64,000 bases of DNA from contig JAZQDU010000027.1 of assembly GCA_045546915.1 (NCBI GenBank), forward strand, positions 1-64,000, read 5' to 3'. Origin of the DNA: UMGS172 sp045546915. Lineage in GTDB: Bacteria > Bacillota > Clostridia > Oscillospirales > Acutalibacteraceae. The notes below the pieces were generated by a model, which was not told where the DNA came from, ran no database searches, and was given only the letters and a program-made list of their open reading frames with translations. Positions 48,216 through 55,230 of the stretch are shown piece by piece (within the stretch, counting starts at the first letter, position 1; every line of letters begins with the position of its first letter). The position numbers were made by a program, and so were the translations under genes.

Positions 48216-49164
48216 TTACAATATAACTATCAAGTTCAGATAACATTTTTTCTGTAAATTCGGTGGTATATGCCTTTTTTATAACAACATCTGTTAACGG
48301 CTTATCATCTTCGTCGGTATCAACATTTACGATTTTGTCAACAATATCCATTCCTATCACAACCTGACCAAATACAGTATGGCCTCTATTAACCTTCCAT
48401 GCACCGTCAAGCGAAATGTTTCCGCCGTATTTTTCATAAAATTCCCAAACTTTTTCTGGAACTTTTCGATGGTCAAACATATTATCAGCGATATACTCAT
48501 AAATAAAAACCGATATAAACTCCTCAACAGTTGAATATTCCTGTTTCAGCGTTGCATCATTTTTATACATATCAGTAAGGTAACTAATATTTTCTTCATT
48601 AGCTATCATCTGGTCAAAGTATTCCGATATATCAAAAGTATTTTCAGCGCGTGAAAAAGTCTTTTTCTGATTAATAAAGAACTGACTGCCGTTAGTATCA
48701 GCACCCGAATTAGCCATTGCGAGAGAACCGCGAATGTTTAAAAGATTGGCATTGAATTCATCTTCAAAACTTTCTTCCCAAATGCTTTCTCCGCCACGGC
48801 CTGTGCCTTCGGGGTCACCGCCTTGAATCATAAAATCATTGATTACACGGTGGAAAATAAGCCCGTTATAATAGCCGTTATCAGCATGAGTCATGAAATT
48901 TTCTACCGCCTTAGGAGCACTTTCGGGAAACATTCTTATAACAATTTTACCCATTGATGTTTCGAGCACAACCACTTTTTCACCAACTGATGGTGCATTA
49001 AGTTGAAATCCAACCTCGTCAGCAGTACGCGAAGTTGCTTGCGTAGCATCAGGCAACACAATTTTCTTTTTTGAATTATCGGTTGAACCTGTTTCAGAAG
49101 AACCACAAGAACAAAGCGTTAACACCGTTGCCAAAACCATTAAAAAAGATAATATTCTTTTCAT
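48211..49164 (-). CDS. Cyclophilin-type peptidyl-prolyl isomerase lipoprotein
   Basis: This is an extracytoplasmic PPIase of 317 residues: lipoprotein signal with LCSC (Cys20), a disordered Ser/Thr linker, then the cyclophilin barrel. Catalytic-region motifs are FHRVINDFMIQGGDPEGTG, the SLAMANSGADTNGSQFFI segment and the C-terminal HTVFGQVVIGMDIVDKI. An insertion of about 80 residues (about 185-265), largely acidic and helical, sits between the last two motifs and is not in the paralogue upstream. It lies 2 bases after that paralogue. Confidence 0.92.
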   Translation of the reverse strand: MKRILSFLMVLATVLTLCSCGSSETGSTDNSKKKIVLPDATQATSRTADEVGFQLNAPSVGEKVVVLETSMGKIVIRMFPESAPKAVENFMTHADNGYYNGLIFHRVINDFMIQGGDPEGTGRGGESIWEESFEDEFNANLLNIRGSLAMANSGADTNGSQFFINQKKTFSRAENTFDISEYFDQMIANEENISYLTDMYKNDATLKQEYSTVEEFISVFIYEYIADNMFDHRKVPEKVWEFYEKYGGNISLDGAWKVNRGHTVFGQVVIGMDIVDKIVNVDTDEDDKPLTDVVIKKAYTTEFTEKMLSELDSYIVK

Positions 49165-49166
49165 AA

Positions 49167-49763
49167 TTAAACCTCTTTTATATCAATCGACAAAATGGTA
49201 ACATCCTCTAAAGGACGGTCAGAACTGTTGGTTTCTACGCTTGCGATTGCCTTTACAACGTCCATTCCCTCAAAGACCTGACCAAAAACACTATGTTTGA
49301 AATCGAGCCAAGGTGTTCCACCGACCTTTGCATATGCCTCTTGGCATGATACGGGAAAACTATCCTCTAACTGTTTCATTTGTCCAAGCAAACCTTCAGG
49401 GCATTCACTTGCCTCAACAATAAAAAACTGACTACCGTTAGTATTAGGACCGGCGTTAGCCATTGAAAGAGCACCGCAAAGATTATGAAGGTCTACATCA
49501 AATTCATCGGAAAAATTACGACCCCAAATGCTTTCTCCACCGCAACCTGTAGCAGTGGGGTCACCGCCTTGAATCATAAAATCCTTAATCACGCGGTGAA
49601 AAACAATGCCGTTATAATACCCATTCTTAGCGTGTGTAACAAAATTTTCAACCGTCTTAGGCACCTTATCACTAAAAAGTCGAATTGAGATATCACCCAT
49701 TGATGTATGCATAATTGCTACCGTCTCACCGGACTGCGGTTTATCTAACTGATTAAAACTCAT
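49167..49763 (-). CDS. Cyclophilin-type peptidyl-prolyl isomerase, cytosolic
   Basis: From the ATG at 49761-49763 (AAGGAG 7 bases upstream) it has 198 residues with no signal: MHTSMGDISIRLFSDKVPKT, FHRVIKDFMIQGGDPTATG, SLAM-type ALSMANAGPNTNGSQFFIVE and HSVFGQVFEGMDVVKAI. It lies in tandem with the lipoprotein cyclophilin and shares a promoter, so one transcript supplies a cytosolic and an exported isomerase. Confidence 0.93.
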   Translation of the reverse strand: MSFNQLDKPQSGETVAIMHTSMGDISIRLFSDKVPKTVENFVTHAKNGYYNGIVFHRVIKDFMIQGGDPTATGCGGESIWGRNFSDEFDVDLHNLCGALSMANAGPNTNGSQFFIVEASECPEGLLGQMKQLEDSFPVSCQEAYAKVGGTPWLDFKHSVFGQVFEGMDVVKAIASVETNSSDRPLEDVTILSIDIKEV

Positions 49764-49811
49764 ATTTTTTCTCCTTACCTGCCGCAATTTACTTTGATAC
49801 GGCTTATGTTT

Positions 49812-49840
49812 ATTTTACAACAAACACTTTAAAAAAACAA
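49812..49840 (-). promoter_or_regulatory. Promoter of the two cyclophilin genes
   Basis: TTGTTT (49835-49840) and TAAAAT (49812-49817) are 17 bases apart on the minus strand. Confidence 0.65.
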
Positions 49841-49854
49841 CAGAAAATTATAAA

Positions 49855-49886
49855 CAAAAAAAGCCGAAGTGTTAACACTTCGGCTT
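49855..49886 (-). terminator. Terminator of the GH16 gene
   Basis: The stem AGCCGAAGTG with CACTTCGGCT (49862-49885) is followed by seven T on the minus strand. Confidence 0.9.
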
Positions 49887-49900
49887 TTAGCTATGACTTA

Positions 49901-51643
49901 TTAGTATATATAGAGTTTTTGTCCTGCTTTTTGATAAACATGAACATACTCAATAATATATGCATTAGTATTGTTCCAATCTTCAGGATTATCAGTAATT
50001 TTCTTCAAGGGGTTACTGGTAAATCCGGTTGCCATACTAAGTTTCAAGAATGCGGGAGTGCTATATGCAGCTCTAAATGCGGGTGTTTTGGTTGTATCCT
50101 GATATCCGTAAATCTCACCATCACAGTAGAACTGAGCCTCGCCTTCCTTCCACTCGAAACCAAAGGTGTGGAAATCCATATAGAAACCGCGACCGGTCTT
50201 TGCATAATGTGTGGTTCCCTTATGCTCGGTAGTTCCACCAAACTCCTGTTTACAATAGTCAGACGGCCAAGCAAAAATGTTACCCTTTACATAAGTGCCT
50301 TCACCGTAACATTCTTCAACGTTGGTTTCTTGATAGTAAAGTCCACTTACATCGTTTTGGCTATTTGCCCACAAAGCAGTCCAGAAACCTTCACCCTTCG
50401 GATGAAGTGAACTAAGCTCAAGATATCCGTACAAGAATTTCATAGAACGGGGAGTCCAAAGCATGCCACCGTAATAGTTATGAGCATCCTGCAAAGCAAG
50501 GATATAAAGTTTATCGTCTTTAACAAAAGTACTCTTTTCGGTTGAACGATGAGTTGCCTTTCCGTTAAGACCCTTTGCGCCGCCAATAGTTGCGTCTTTG
50601 TAGTCAACTTCCCACTTGCTGGTATCAATTTTTGCTTTGTCAAAATCGTCGTTCCAAGTGAGTTTATAATTATCAACGTTGCTGTAGTTGGCTTCAACTG
50701 CTTTGTATGAACCAACAATGCTGGAGCCATCGGTAAAATCAGCACTGCCTGCTGCCAAAAGTTTTCCAAATTCAGCAACAGCCATTGCAGTGGCTTTGGG
50801 GCTTCCGCCGTTAAGATAAACCTTTTTGCCAACAAAACGAATCTCGTATTTATCGGCATCGGTTATCTGGTTAACGCCGTCACGCATACAGTTGTCAACA
50901 ATAATTTCAGTATCCGAAACGGTTGTCTGCACCTTTTCAACTTCACCGTCACCAACTGTAAAATCAGTAGTAGTATCAACAGCAAAACCTGTAGCGGTCA
51001 CAAACGAATCAACAAGACGGTCGATTTCGATTTTGGTAACGTAAGACATATTATAACGAGGATATACAATGGTATAAAGACCAAGATTGGTCTCGCCGCC
51101 GATTGTTATTACATTATAACTGCCTTCGTCAACATATGTATAATTAATACCGCCTTCAACAACCGAACCGGTAAGATAATTATCCATAAAATATGTTACA
51201 GCAGATTCCAACGCAGCCTTAGACATGCCCATAATAACAATTTTGTTGCCAATACTGCAGATAGTATAACTTGCCGCTTTGCTGTTGTTGTCAACAAGTT
51301 GCTGCTTTACCTGTGCGGATTCAGGACGGTTGGTTTCACCAACAAGTATTTCAAAACCGCCTTCATCAGCAACTTCATCGCTGGTGTTTTTGGGATTTGC
51401 ACTGAAAACCTCTTTGTACTTCTTAAACACCTTTGCTGCTACCGCAGTTTCGCCCATAGTACCATTCTCAGGTCTGACGATGTTATAGGTAGCAATTCCG
51501 TCAGCATCTACAAAACTGATGTCTGCAGTGTTGATTTCCAACTCATTTGATGAATTATTGTCTGCATTATTTTTTTTGCAGGCGCTGAACAGTGTAAGTA
51601 ACATTACCGTCAGCATCATCAATGCCAATACTTTTTTAATCAT
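49901..51643 (-). CDS. Glycoside hydrolase family 16 lipoprotein with an N-terminal accessory domain
   Basis: This is an exported lipoprotein of 580 residues (signal with FSAC, Cys22), probably a beta-glucanase of the laminarinase/lichenase group. Residues 60-300 form an accessory domain with a repeated pattern (EILVGETNRPESAQV, YTICSIGNKIVIMG, AVTYFMDNYL), like domains beside gut glycosidases. The GH16 jelly roll starts near 320 (YKLTWNDDFDKAKIDTSKWE). The active-site strand reads ETNVEECYG at 439-447, that is E-x-N-x-x-E where the family has E-x-D-x-x-E: both glutamates (439, 444) are kept and the middle Asp is Asn441. Activity may therefore be altered. It has its own promoter and terminator. 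Confidence 0.9.
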   Translation of the reverse strand: MIKKVLALMMLTVMLLTLFSACKKNNADNNSSNELEINTADISFVDADGIATYNIVRPENGTMGETAVAAKVFKKYKEVFSANPKNTSDEVADEGGFEILVGETNRPESAQVKQQLVDNNSKAASYTICSIGNKIVIMGMSKAALESAVTYFMDNYLTGSVVEGGINYTYVDEGSYNVITIGGETNLGLYTIVYPRYNMSYVTKIEIDRLVDSFVTATGFAVDTTTDFTVGDGEVEKVQTTVSDTEIIVDNCMRDGVNQITDADKYEIRFVGKKVYLNGGSPKATAMAVAEFGKLLAAGSADFTDGSSIVGSYKAVEANYSNVDNYKLTWNDDFDKAKIDTSKWEVDYKDATIGGAKGLNGKATHRSTEKSTFVKDDKLYILALQDAHNYYGGMLWTPRSMKFLYGYLELSSLHPKGEGFWTALWANSQNDVSGLYYQETNVEECYGEGTYVKGNIFAWPSDYCKQEFGGTTEHKGTTHYAKTGRGFYMDFHTFGFEWKEGEAQFYCDGEIYGYQDTTKTPAFRAAYSTPAFLKLSMATGFTSNPLKKITDNPEDWNNTNAYIIEYVHVYQKAGQKLYIY

Positions 51644-51676
51644 ATTTTTTCCTCCGTTAGTATATTGCGGGAATCA

Positions 51677-51692
51677 CTCTCACGCACGAGAG
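51677..51692 (-). promoter_or_regulatory. Small hairpin in the GH16 leader
   Basis: CTCTC and GAGAG pair around a 6-base loop about 35 bases before the GH16 start codon. It could be an operator or an RNA element; no family is recognised. Confidence 0.3.
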
Positions 51693-51707
51693 CATAAACC
51701 TCTACGT

Positions 51708-51737
51708 AATTTAGTATACGGATTTTTCCATTCTCAA
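51708..51737 (-). promoter_or_regulatory. Promoter of the GH16 gene
   Basis: TTGAGA (51732-51737) and TAAATT (51708-51713) are 18 bases apart on the minus strand, divergent from the promoter at 51780-51808. Confidence 0.55.
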
Positions 51738-51779
51738 GATATGACTTTATGGAGATTTGTACTTTTTGGAAATTAACTA

Positions 51780-51808
51780 TTGGAATTTTTTTCTCTTTGT
51801 TATATAAT
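51780..51808 (+). promoter_or_regulatory. SigA promoter of the sandwich-domain gene
   Basis: TTGGAA (51780-51785) and TATAAT (51803-51808) are 17 bases apart on the plus strand, about 20 bases before the start codon. Confidence 0.85.
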
Positions 51809-51829
51809 AATGAAAAAGGAGAGTTTTTT

Positions 51830-52633
51830 ATGAGCAATACGCATCAATTCAAAGGCAAATGGATAAGCCTTGACAGCGAATGTCAATACACTGTGTTCCG
51901 TAAATTATTTAATATTGACGATTTTTATACCGCCGAAATTTTTATTGCATCAAATCAATTTTATAAACTGTTTATAAACGGTTTGCCTGTGTGCACCAAT
52001 AAAAGCGACGACGGTTTTGACCGCATAAATATTTCCGATTATCTAATGCCGGGTGAAAATTTGATGGCAGTGCTTGTTTTTTGTGAAAACAACCGCCCCC
52101 GCTTGATTTTCGACCTTGATATTGACAATAATGTGACCGCTTTTAGTGACAATACTACTCTGTGTGCACAACACAAAGGACTCTCTACGTTATACTCTGC
52201 CAACAGCAATTTCTGGCTTGAAAATTATGACAGTAATTGTTGTGAAATTGAGTTTGAATACCCTGACTTTGATGACAGCGGTTGGGAAAATGCTGTGGCT
52301 TTAAGTAAGTTAAGTTCTAATTTAACACAAAGTGCCTTCCCTACTATTGAAACCAATCCGATAAAGCCAAAATCAATAAACAAAGTAGCCAACGAAACAA
52401 CTGTGGATTTTGGCAATGATTATATAGGACAACTTTACATTGAAGCACAAGGCAAAACTGATGACGTAATAACAATTTGCTACGGACAAGACCTTATTGA
52501 AAAATGGACACTTTCAGGCGGGTTTGATGTTTTTAGCCCGCTACTCTTTAAAAAAATACGTAATGTTAAAATAACCGCACCTGAAAACGTAAAAATAGAG
52601 AACGACAGCATAACACTTATAGCACAAAAATAA
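51830..52633 (+). CDS. Stand-alone alpha-L-rhamnosidase-like N-terminal beta-sandwich protein
   Basis: This 267-residue cytosolic protein (no signal) resembles the N-terminal jelly rolls of GH78 rhamnosidases: TVFRKLFNIDDFYTAEIFIA, FYKLFINGLPVCTN, INISDYLMPGENLMAVLVF, then PDFDDSGWENAVAL, and a second sheet with TVDFGNDYIGQLYIEAQGKT. The (alpha/alpha)6 catalytic domain that should follow is absent, and the gene ends cleanly before a terminator. It could be a sugar-binding or regulatory protein, or a remnant of a larger enzyme. ATG at 51830 with AAGGAG 8 bases upstream is preferred to an open extension. Confidence 0.78.
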   Translation: MSNTHQFKGKWISLDSECQYTVFRKLFNIDDFYTAEIFIASNQFYKLFINGLPVCTNKSDDGFDRINISDYLMPGENLMAVLVFCENNRPRLIFDLDIDNNVTAFSDNTTLCAQHKGLSTLYSANSNFWLENYDSNCCEIEFEYPDFDDSGWENAVALSKLSSNLTQSAFPTIETNPIKPKSINKVANETTVDFGNDYIGQLYIEAQGKTDDVITICYGQDLIEKWTLSGGFDVFSPLLFKKIRNVKITAPENVKIENDSITLIAQK

Positions 52634-52636
52634 GTA

Positions 52637-52681
52637 AAATCTCGCCAAGTGCAAGTCATTTGGCGAGATTTTTTATTTTTT
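52637..52681 (+). terminator. Terminator of the sandwich-domain gene
   Basis: A perfect 12-bp stem (52637-52648 with 52660-52671) followed by a T-rich tail on the plus strand. Confidence 0.92.
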
Positions 52682-52765
52682 TAGATTTTGCGTATCAAAG
52701 TCCGTTTTTTGGTACACTTCTTAGGATATTATATGAATGTAAGGTAAAAAGGTCAATGAAACCTA

Positions 52766-52794
52766 TTGACAAAATGCCTTGCAGATGCTAAAAT
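52766..52794 (+). promoter_or_regulatory. SigA promoter of the LexA-boxed small membrane gene
   Basis: TTGACA (52766-52771) and TAAAAT (52789-52794) are 17 bases apart. The predicted start (about 52801) falls on the LexA-type box. Confidence 0.88.
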
Positions 52795-52802
52795 AAAGAT
52801 GC

Positions 52803-52816
52803 CGAACAAATGTTCG
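52803..52816 (+). promoter_or_regulatory. LexA/DinR-type SOS box
   Basis: CGAACAAATGTTCG is a perfect match to the Gram-positive LexA consensus CGAAC-N4-GTTCG, extended to a 16-bp palindrome by flanking C and G. It covers positions about +2 to +16 of the transcript, where a bound repressor would block initiation or escape. Confidence 0.85.
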
Positions 52817-52831
52817 GAAGGAGGATGTTTT

Positions 52832-53020
52832 ATGTTTTTCATTATAACAATGTTGGAATTTGGTGTTGCGGGATTTATTATCTGGGGCCTTTTTAACGAA
52901 GATAAATTAGTTGCGTTTGAAGACAGAATTTTCGCTAAAATCAAAAAAAGTATCCGTCGCCGAAAAGCAAACGTATACCATCGCAAATCACATATAACCG
53001 AAAACAAATACTGTGCTTGA
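52832..53020 (+). CDS. Small single-pass membrane protein, predicted SOS-induced
   Basis: The 62-residue product has one hydrophobic segment at the N-terminus (about 2-21, MFFIITMLEFGVAGFIIWGL) with a Glu at position 9, then a strongly basic tail (IFAKIKKSIRRRKANVYHRK). By the positive-inside rule the tail is cytosolic, the opposite of the YneA/SosA division inhibitors. The start is ATG at 52832 with AAGGAGG 7 bases upstream; the frame is open upstream but lacks a start signal. It is a single gene between its promoter and a shared terminator. A damage-inducible division inhibitor or membrane toxin is inferred from the LexA box and size. Confidence 0.82.
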   Translation: MFFIITMLEFGVAGFIIWGLFNEDKLVAFEDRIFAKIKKSIRRRKANVYHRKSHITENKYCA

Positions 53021-53027
53021 CTTTATT

Positions 53028-53093
53028 AAAACAGACCGACGTCTTTCGCCCACGCCCCATAAGGCGTGGGCGTTATAAGACATCGGTCTGTTT
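53028..53093. terminator. Long bidirectional terminator containing the carD stop codon
   Basis: Outer arms AAACAGACCGA (53028-53038) and TCGGTCTGTTT (53083-53093) enclose a perfect 9-bp G+C-rich inner stem (53048-53056 with 53063-53071). Both flanks are T-rich in the exit direction. The last codons and stop of carD lie in the right arm. Confidence 0.9.
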
Positions 53094-53585
53094 TATTGTA
53101 TTATTAATAAGAACTTCAACTTCTTTAATATCCATATTCAAAACGTACGAAAACTCATCATTAATAAGCCTTGTAGCCTCCCTCAAAAAACGCTCATCGG
53201 CAATATGAAGACGTTTGCCTTTCTCAGAAAGTTGTTTTTGTCGGTTCAATAATGTTTTAATCATACACAAATATTCCATTCGGTCGCCCGATGAAACAAT
53301 TTTATTAAAAGCATCTTTTCTCTCGGCGTCGTTTTCAATCCAAGTGTCACTATAAGTAGCAAGATTTGCTATCATCTCTTTTGTCTGCAATACTGTAAGA
53401 ACAGGACGTACTTTTAAAAGTAAACCATCGTTATCGGCAGGCACAAACACGGTTGAAGTGGCTTGTGCCATAGGTTTTAATACATAATATTTCCTTTTTA
53501 CCTTTCCTATTTTTTTATCTTCAATTCTTTCTACTGTGCAAACGCCGGTGGTCCCATACATAACAGTATCGTTAAGATTAAGCAT
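53073..53585 (-). CDS. CarD family RNA polymerase-binding regulator
   Basis: CarD/CdnL proteins bind the beta subunit of RNA polymerase and stabilise open complexes, often at rRNA promoters. The 170 residues have the Tudor-like N-terminal domain (MLNLNDTVMYGTTGVCTVER, KYYVLKPMA, STVFVPADND) and an all-helical C-terminal part. It has a promoter with a leader of about 120 nt and is convergent with the LexA-boxed gene. Confidence 0.94.
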   Translation of the reverse strand: MLNLNDTVMYGTTGVCTVERIEDKKIGKVKRKYYVLKPMAQATSTVFVPADNDGLLLKVRPVLTVLQTKEMIANLATYSDTWIENDAERKDAFNKIVSSGDRMEYLCMIKTLLNRQKQLSEKGKRLHIADERFLREATRLINDEFSYVLNMDIKEVEVLINNTIKQTDVL

Positions 53586-53712
53586 TTCCTACCTCACTTT
53601 CTTCTAATTTAAAACATAAACTAACACATAAATTATAACATTTAAAGTGAAAAAGTATAATTCGCATGATTTATAAAATTTTACAAAAAATTTTTTATTT
53701 CTGTCTTTTTAC

Positions 53713-53741
53713 ATTTTACTCCTTTTTTTGCTAATTTTCAA
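53713..53741 (-). promoter_or_regulatory. Promoter of carD
   Basis: TTGAAA (53736-53741) and TAAAAT (53713-53718) are 17 bases apart on the minus strand, in a very A+T-rich 269-base spacer. Confidence 0.68.
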
Positions 53742-53770
53742 CAATTATTGCAAAAAAATTGAAAATTATG

Positions 53771-53790
53771 GTTAACAATTAATTGTTAAC
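53771..53790. promoter_or_regulatory. Perfect 20-bp palindrome upstream of the carD promoter
   Basis: GTTAACAATTAATTGTTAAC is a complete palindrome about 30 bases upstream of the carD -35 element and 30 bases from the transporter terminator. It could be a regulator site; no known consensus is recognised. Confidence 0.45.
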
Positions 53791-53817
53791 AAATTTAAAA
53801 CAATTTATACATTTTGG

Positions 53818-53856
53818 CAAAAAAAGTGCTCGGTGGACACCACCGAGCACTTTTTT
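53818..53856 (-). terminator. Terminator of the mtaB-transporter transcript
   Basis: A perfect 12-bp stem (53825-53836 with 53840-53851, 3-base loop) followed by T-runs on both strands; the minus-strand use ends the transporter gene. Confidence 0.92.
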
Positions 53857-55216
53857 ATATACTAATTACTCCAAGCACGTCTAATACAGATGAAACAAGA
53901 ATTATTACAATACAGACCGGCGCGACATAACGCACAAGCACAGAATAAACTTTTTTCATCGCAAACTTGTTGCCATTTAATTCAACTTCTTCGATTATTG
54001 CTTTAGGTTTGAGCACATAACCGACAAAGATACAGGTTAGCAATGCAACAATCGGCATGATTATATTATTGCTGATAAAATCGAAGAAATCGAGTACCTG
54101 CAAGCCCATAATCTTTACAGTATCCCATGCACTGTATCCGAGCGACGATGGAATTCCGAGTAATATACATATAATAAACACTATAATACAGGACGGGATT
54201 CGCTTTATTTTAAGTTTATCGCTGAAAATTGAAACAATAGTTTCCATAAGCGATATTGACGAGGTAAGTGCTGCAAACAACACCATTACAAAGAACACCG
54301 CACCAATTATAGTGCCACCCGGCATTGAATCGAAAAGCTTAGGGAGCGTAATAAACATAAGACCGGGGCCTTTGCCCAAAGCCGACTCATCACCGCCGGA
54401 AAAAGCAAATACTGCAGGAATTATCATAAGACCTGCCAAGAAAGCAACGCCCGTATCAAACCACTCTATTTGATGTACCGATTTTTCAATACTTATTTCC
54501 TTTTTCATATAAGAGCCGTAGGTTATCATAATGCCCATGGCCAATGACATTGAATAAAAAAGTTGTCCTAATGCTGCTACAACCGTCATCATTGAGAACT
54601 TGGAAAAATCAGGCGTAATATAATAAACAACGCCGTCGAGTGCACCGTCCATCGTACAAATTGTGTAGATGCAAATAAACAAAATCAAAATTATAAGTAA
54701 AGGCATCATAATTTTGCTAACCTTTTCAATGCCTTTTTCAACGCCTAACAAAACAACTATAGCCGTAACAGCCATAAATACAAAGAACCAAAAAATAGGT
54801 TCTTTGACGGTGCCGATATAATTACTGAAATATTCATCACCCGCCATAGCCGTTGCATTGTTGGTTGCAAATCCGTAAAGATACTTGGTTACCCAACCGC
54901 CAATGACCGAATAATAAGGCAGAATTATAATAGGCACCAAAGCCGCAAGATACCCTAAAAACGAAAACTTTTTGTTTAATTTACTATAAGCCTCAACCGC
55001 ACTCAACTGAGTTTTTCGACCGATTGCAATTTCGGTTACCATAAGAGCAAAACCAAACGTAAGCGCAAGTAAAATATAGACAAACAGGAAAATTCCTCCG
55101 CCATATTTAGCAGCCAAATACGGAAATCTCCAAATATTTCCTAACCCTACTGCCGAACCTGCGGCGGCAAGCACAAAACCAATTTTGCCCGAAAAAGAAC
55201 TTCTTTTTTCACCCAT
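53855..55216 (-). CDS. Sodium-dependent neurotransmitter:sodium symporter family transporter
   Basis: This is a 453-residue membrane protein of the NSS/SNF (LeuT) family that couples sodium entry to uptake of an amino acid or amine. The first membrane segment has the family hallmark: FVLAAAGSAVGLGNIWRFPY, followed by LAAKYGGGIFLFVYIL. About 11-12 hydrophobic segments follow. Bacterial short forms with 11 segments include tryptophan and tyrosine transporters; the substrate here is unknown. It starts 14 bases after mtaB and shares its transcript. Confidence 0.94.
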   Translation of the reverse strand: MGEKRSSFSGKIGFVLAAAGSAVGLGNIWRFPYLAAKYGGGIFLFVYILLALTFGFALMVTEIAIGRKTQLSAVEAYSKLNKKFSFLGYLAALVPIIILPYYSVIGGWVTKYLYGFATNNATAMAGDEYFSNYIGTVKEPIFWFFVFMAVTAIVVLLGVEKGIEKVSKIMMPLLIILILFICIYTICTMDGALDGVVYYITPDFSKFSMMTVVAALGQLFYSMSLAMGIMITYGSYMKKEISIEKSVHQIEWFDTGVAFLAGLMIIPAVFAFSGGDESALGKGPGLMFITLPKLFDSMPGGTIIGAVFFVMVLFAALTSSISLMETIVSIFSDKLKIKRIPSCIIVFIICILLGIPSSLGYSAWDTVKIMGLQVLDFFDFISNNIIMPIVALLTCIFVGYVLKPKAIIEEVELNGNKFAMKKVYSVLVRYVAPVCIVIILVSSVLDVLGVISI

Positions 55217-55230
55217 TTTAAAACCTCAAA

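Noticed and set aside
51749..51829. N-terminal extension of the sandwich-domain protein
   Set aside because: It spans the promoter -10 and the ribosome binding site, so it cannot be translated from that transcript.
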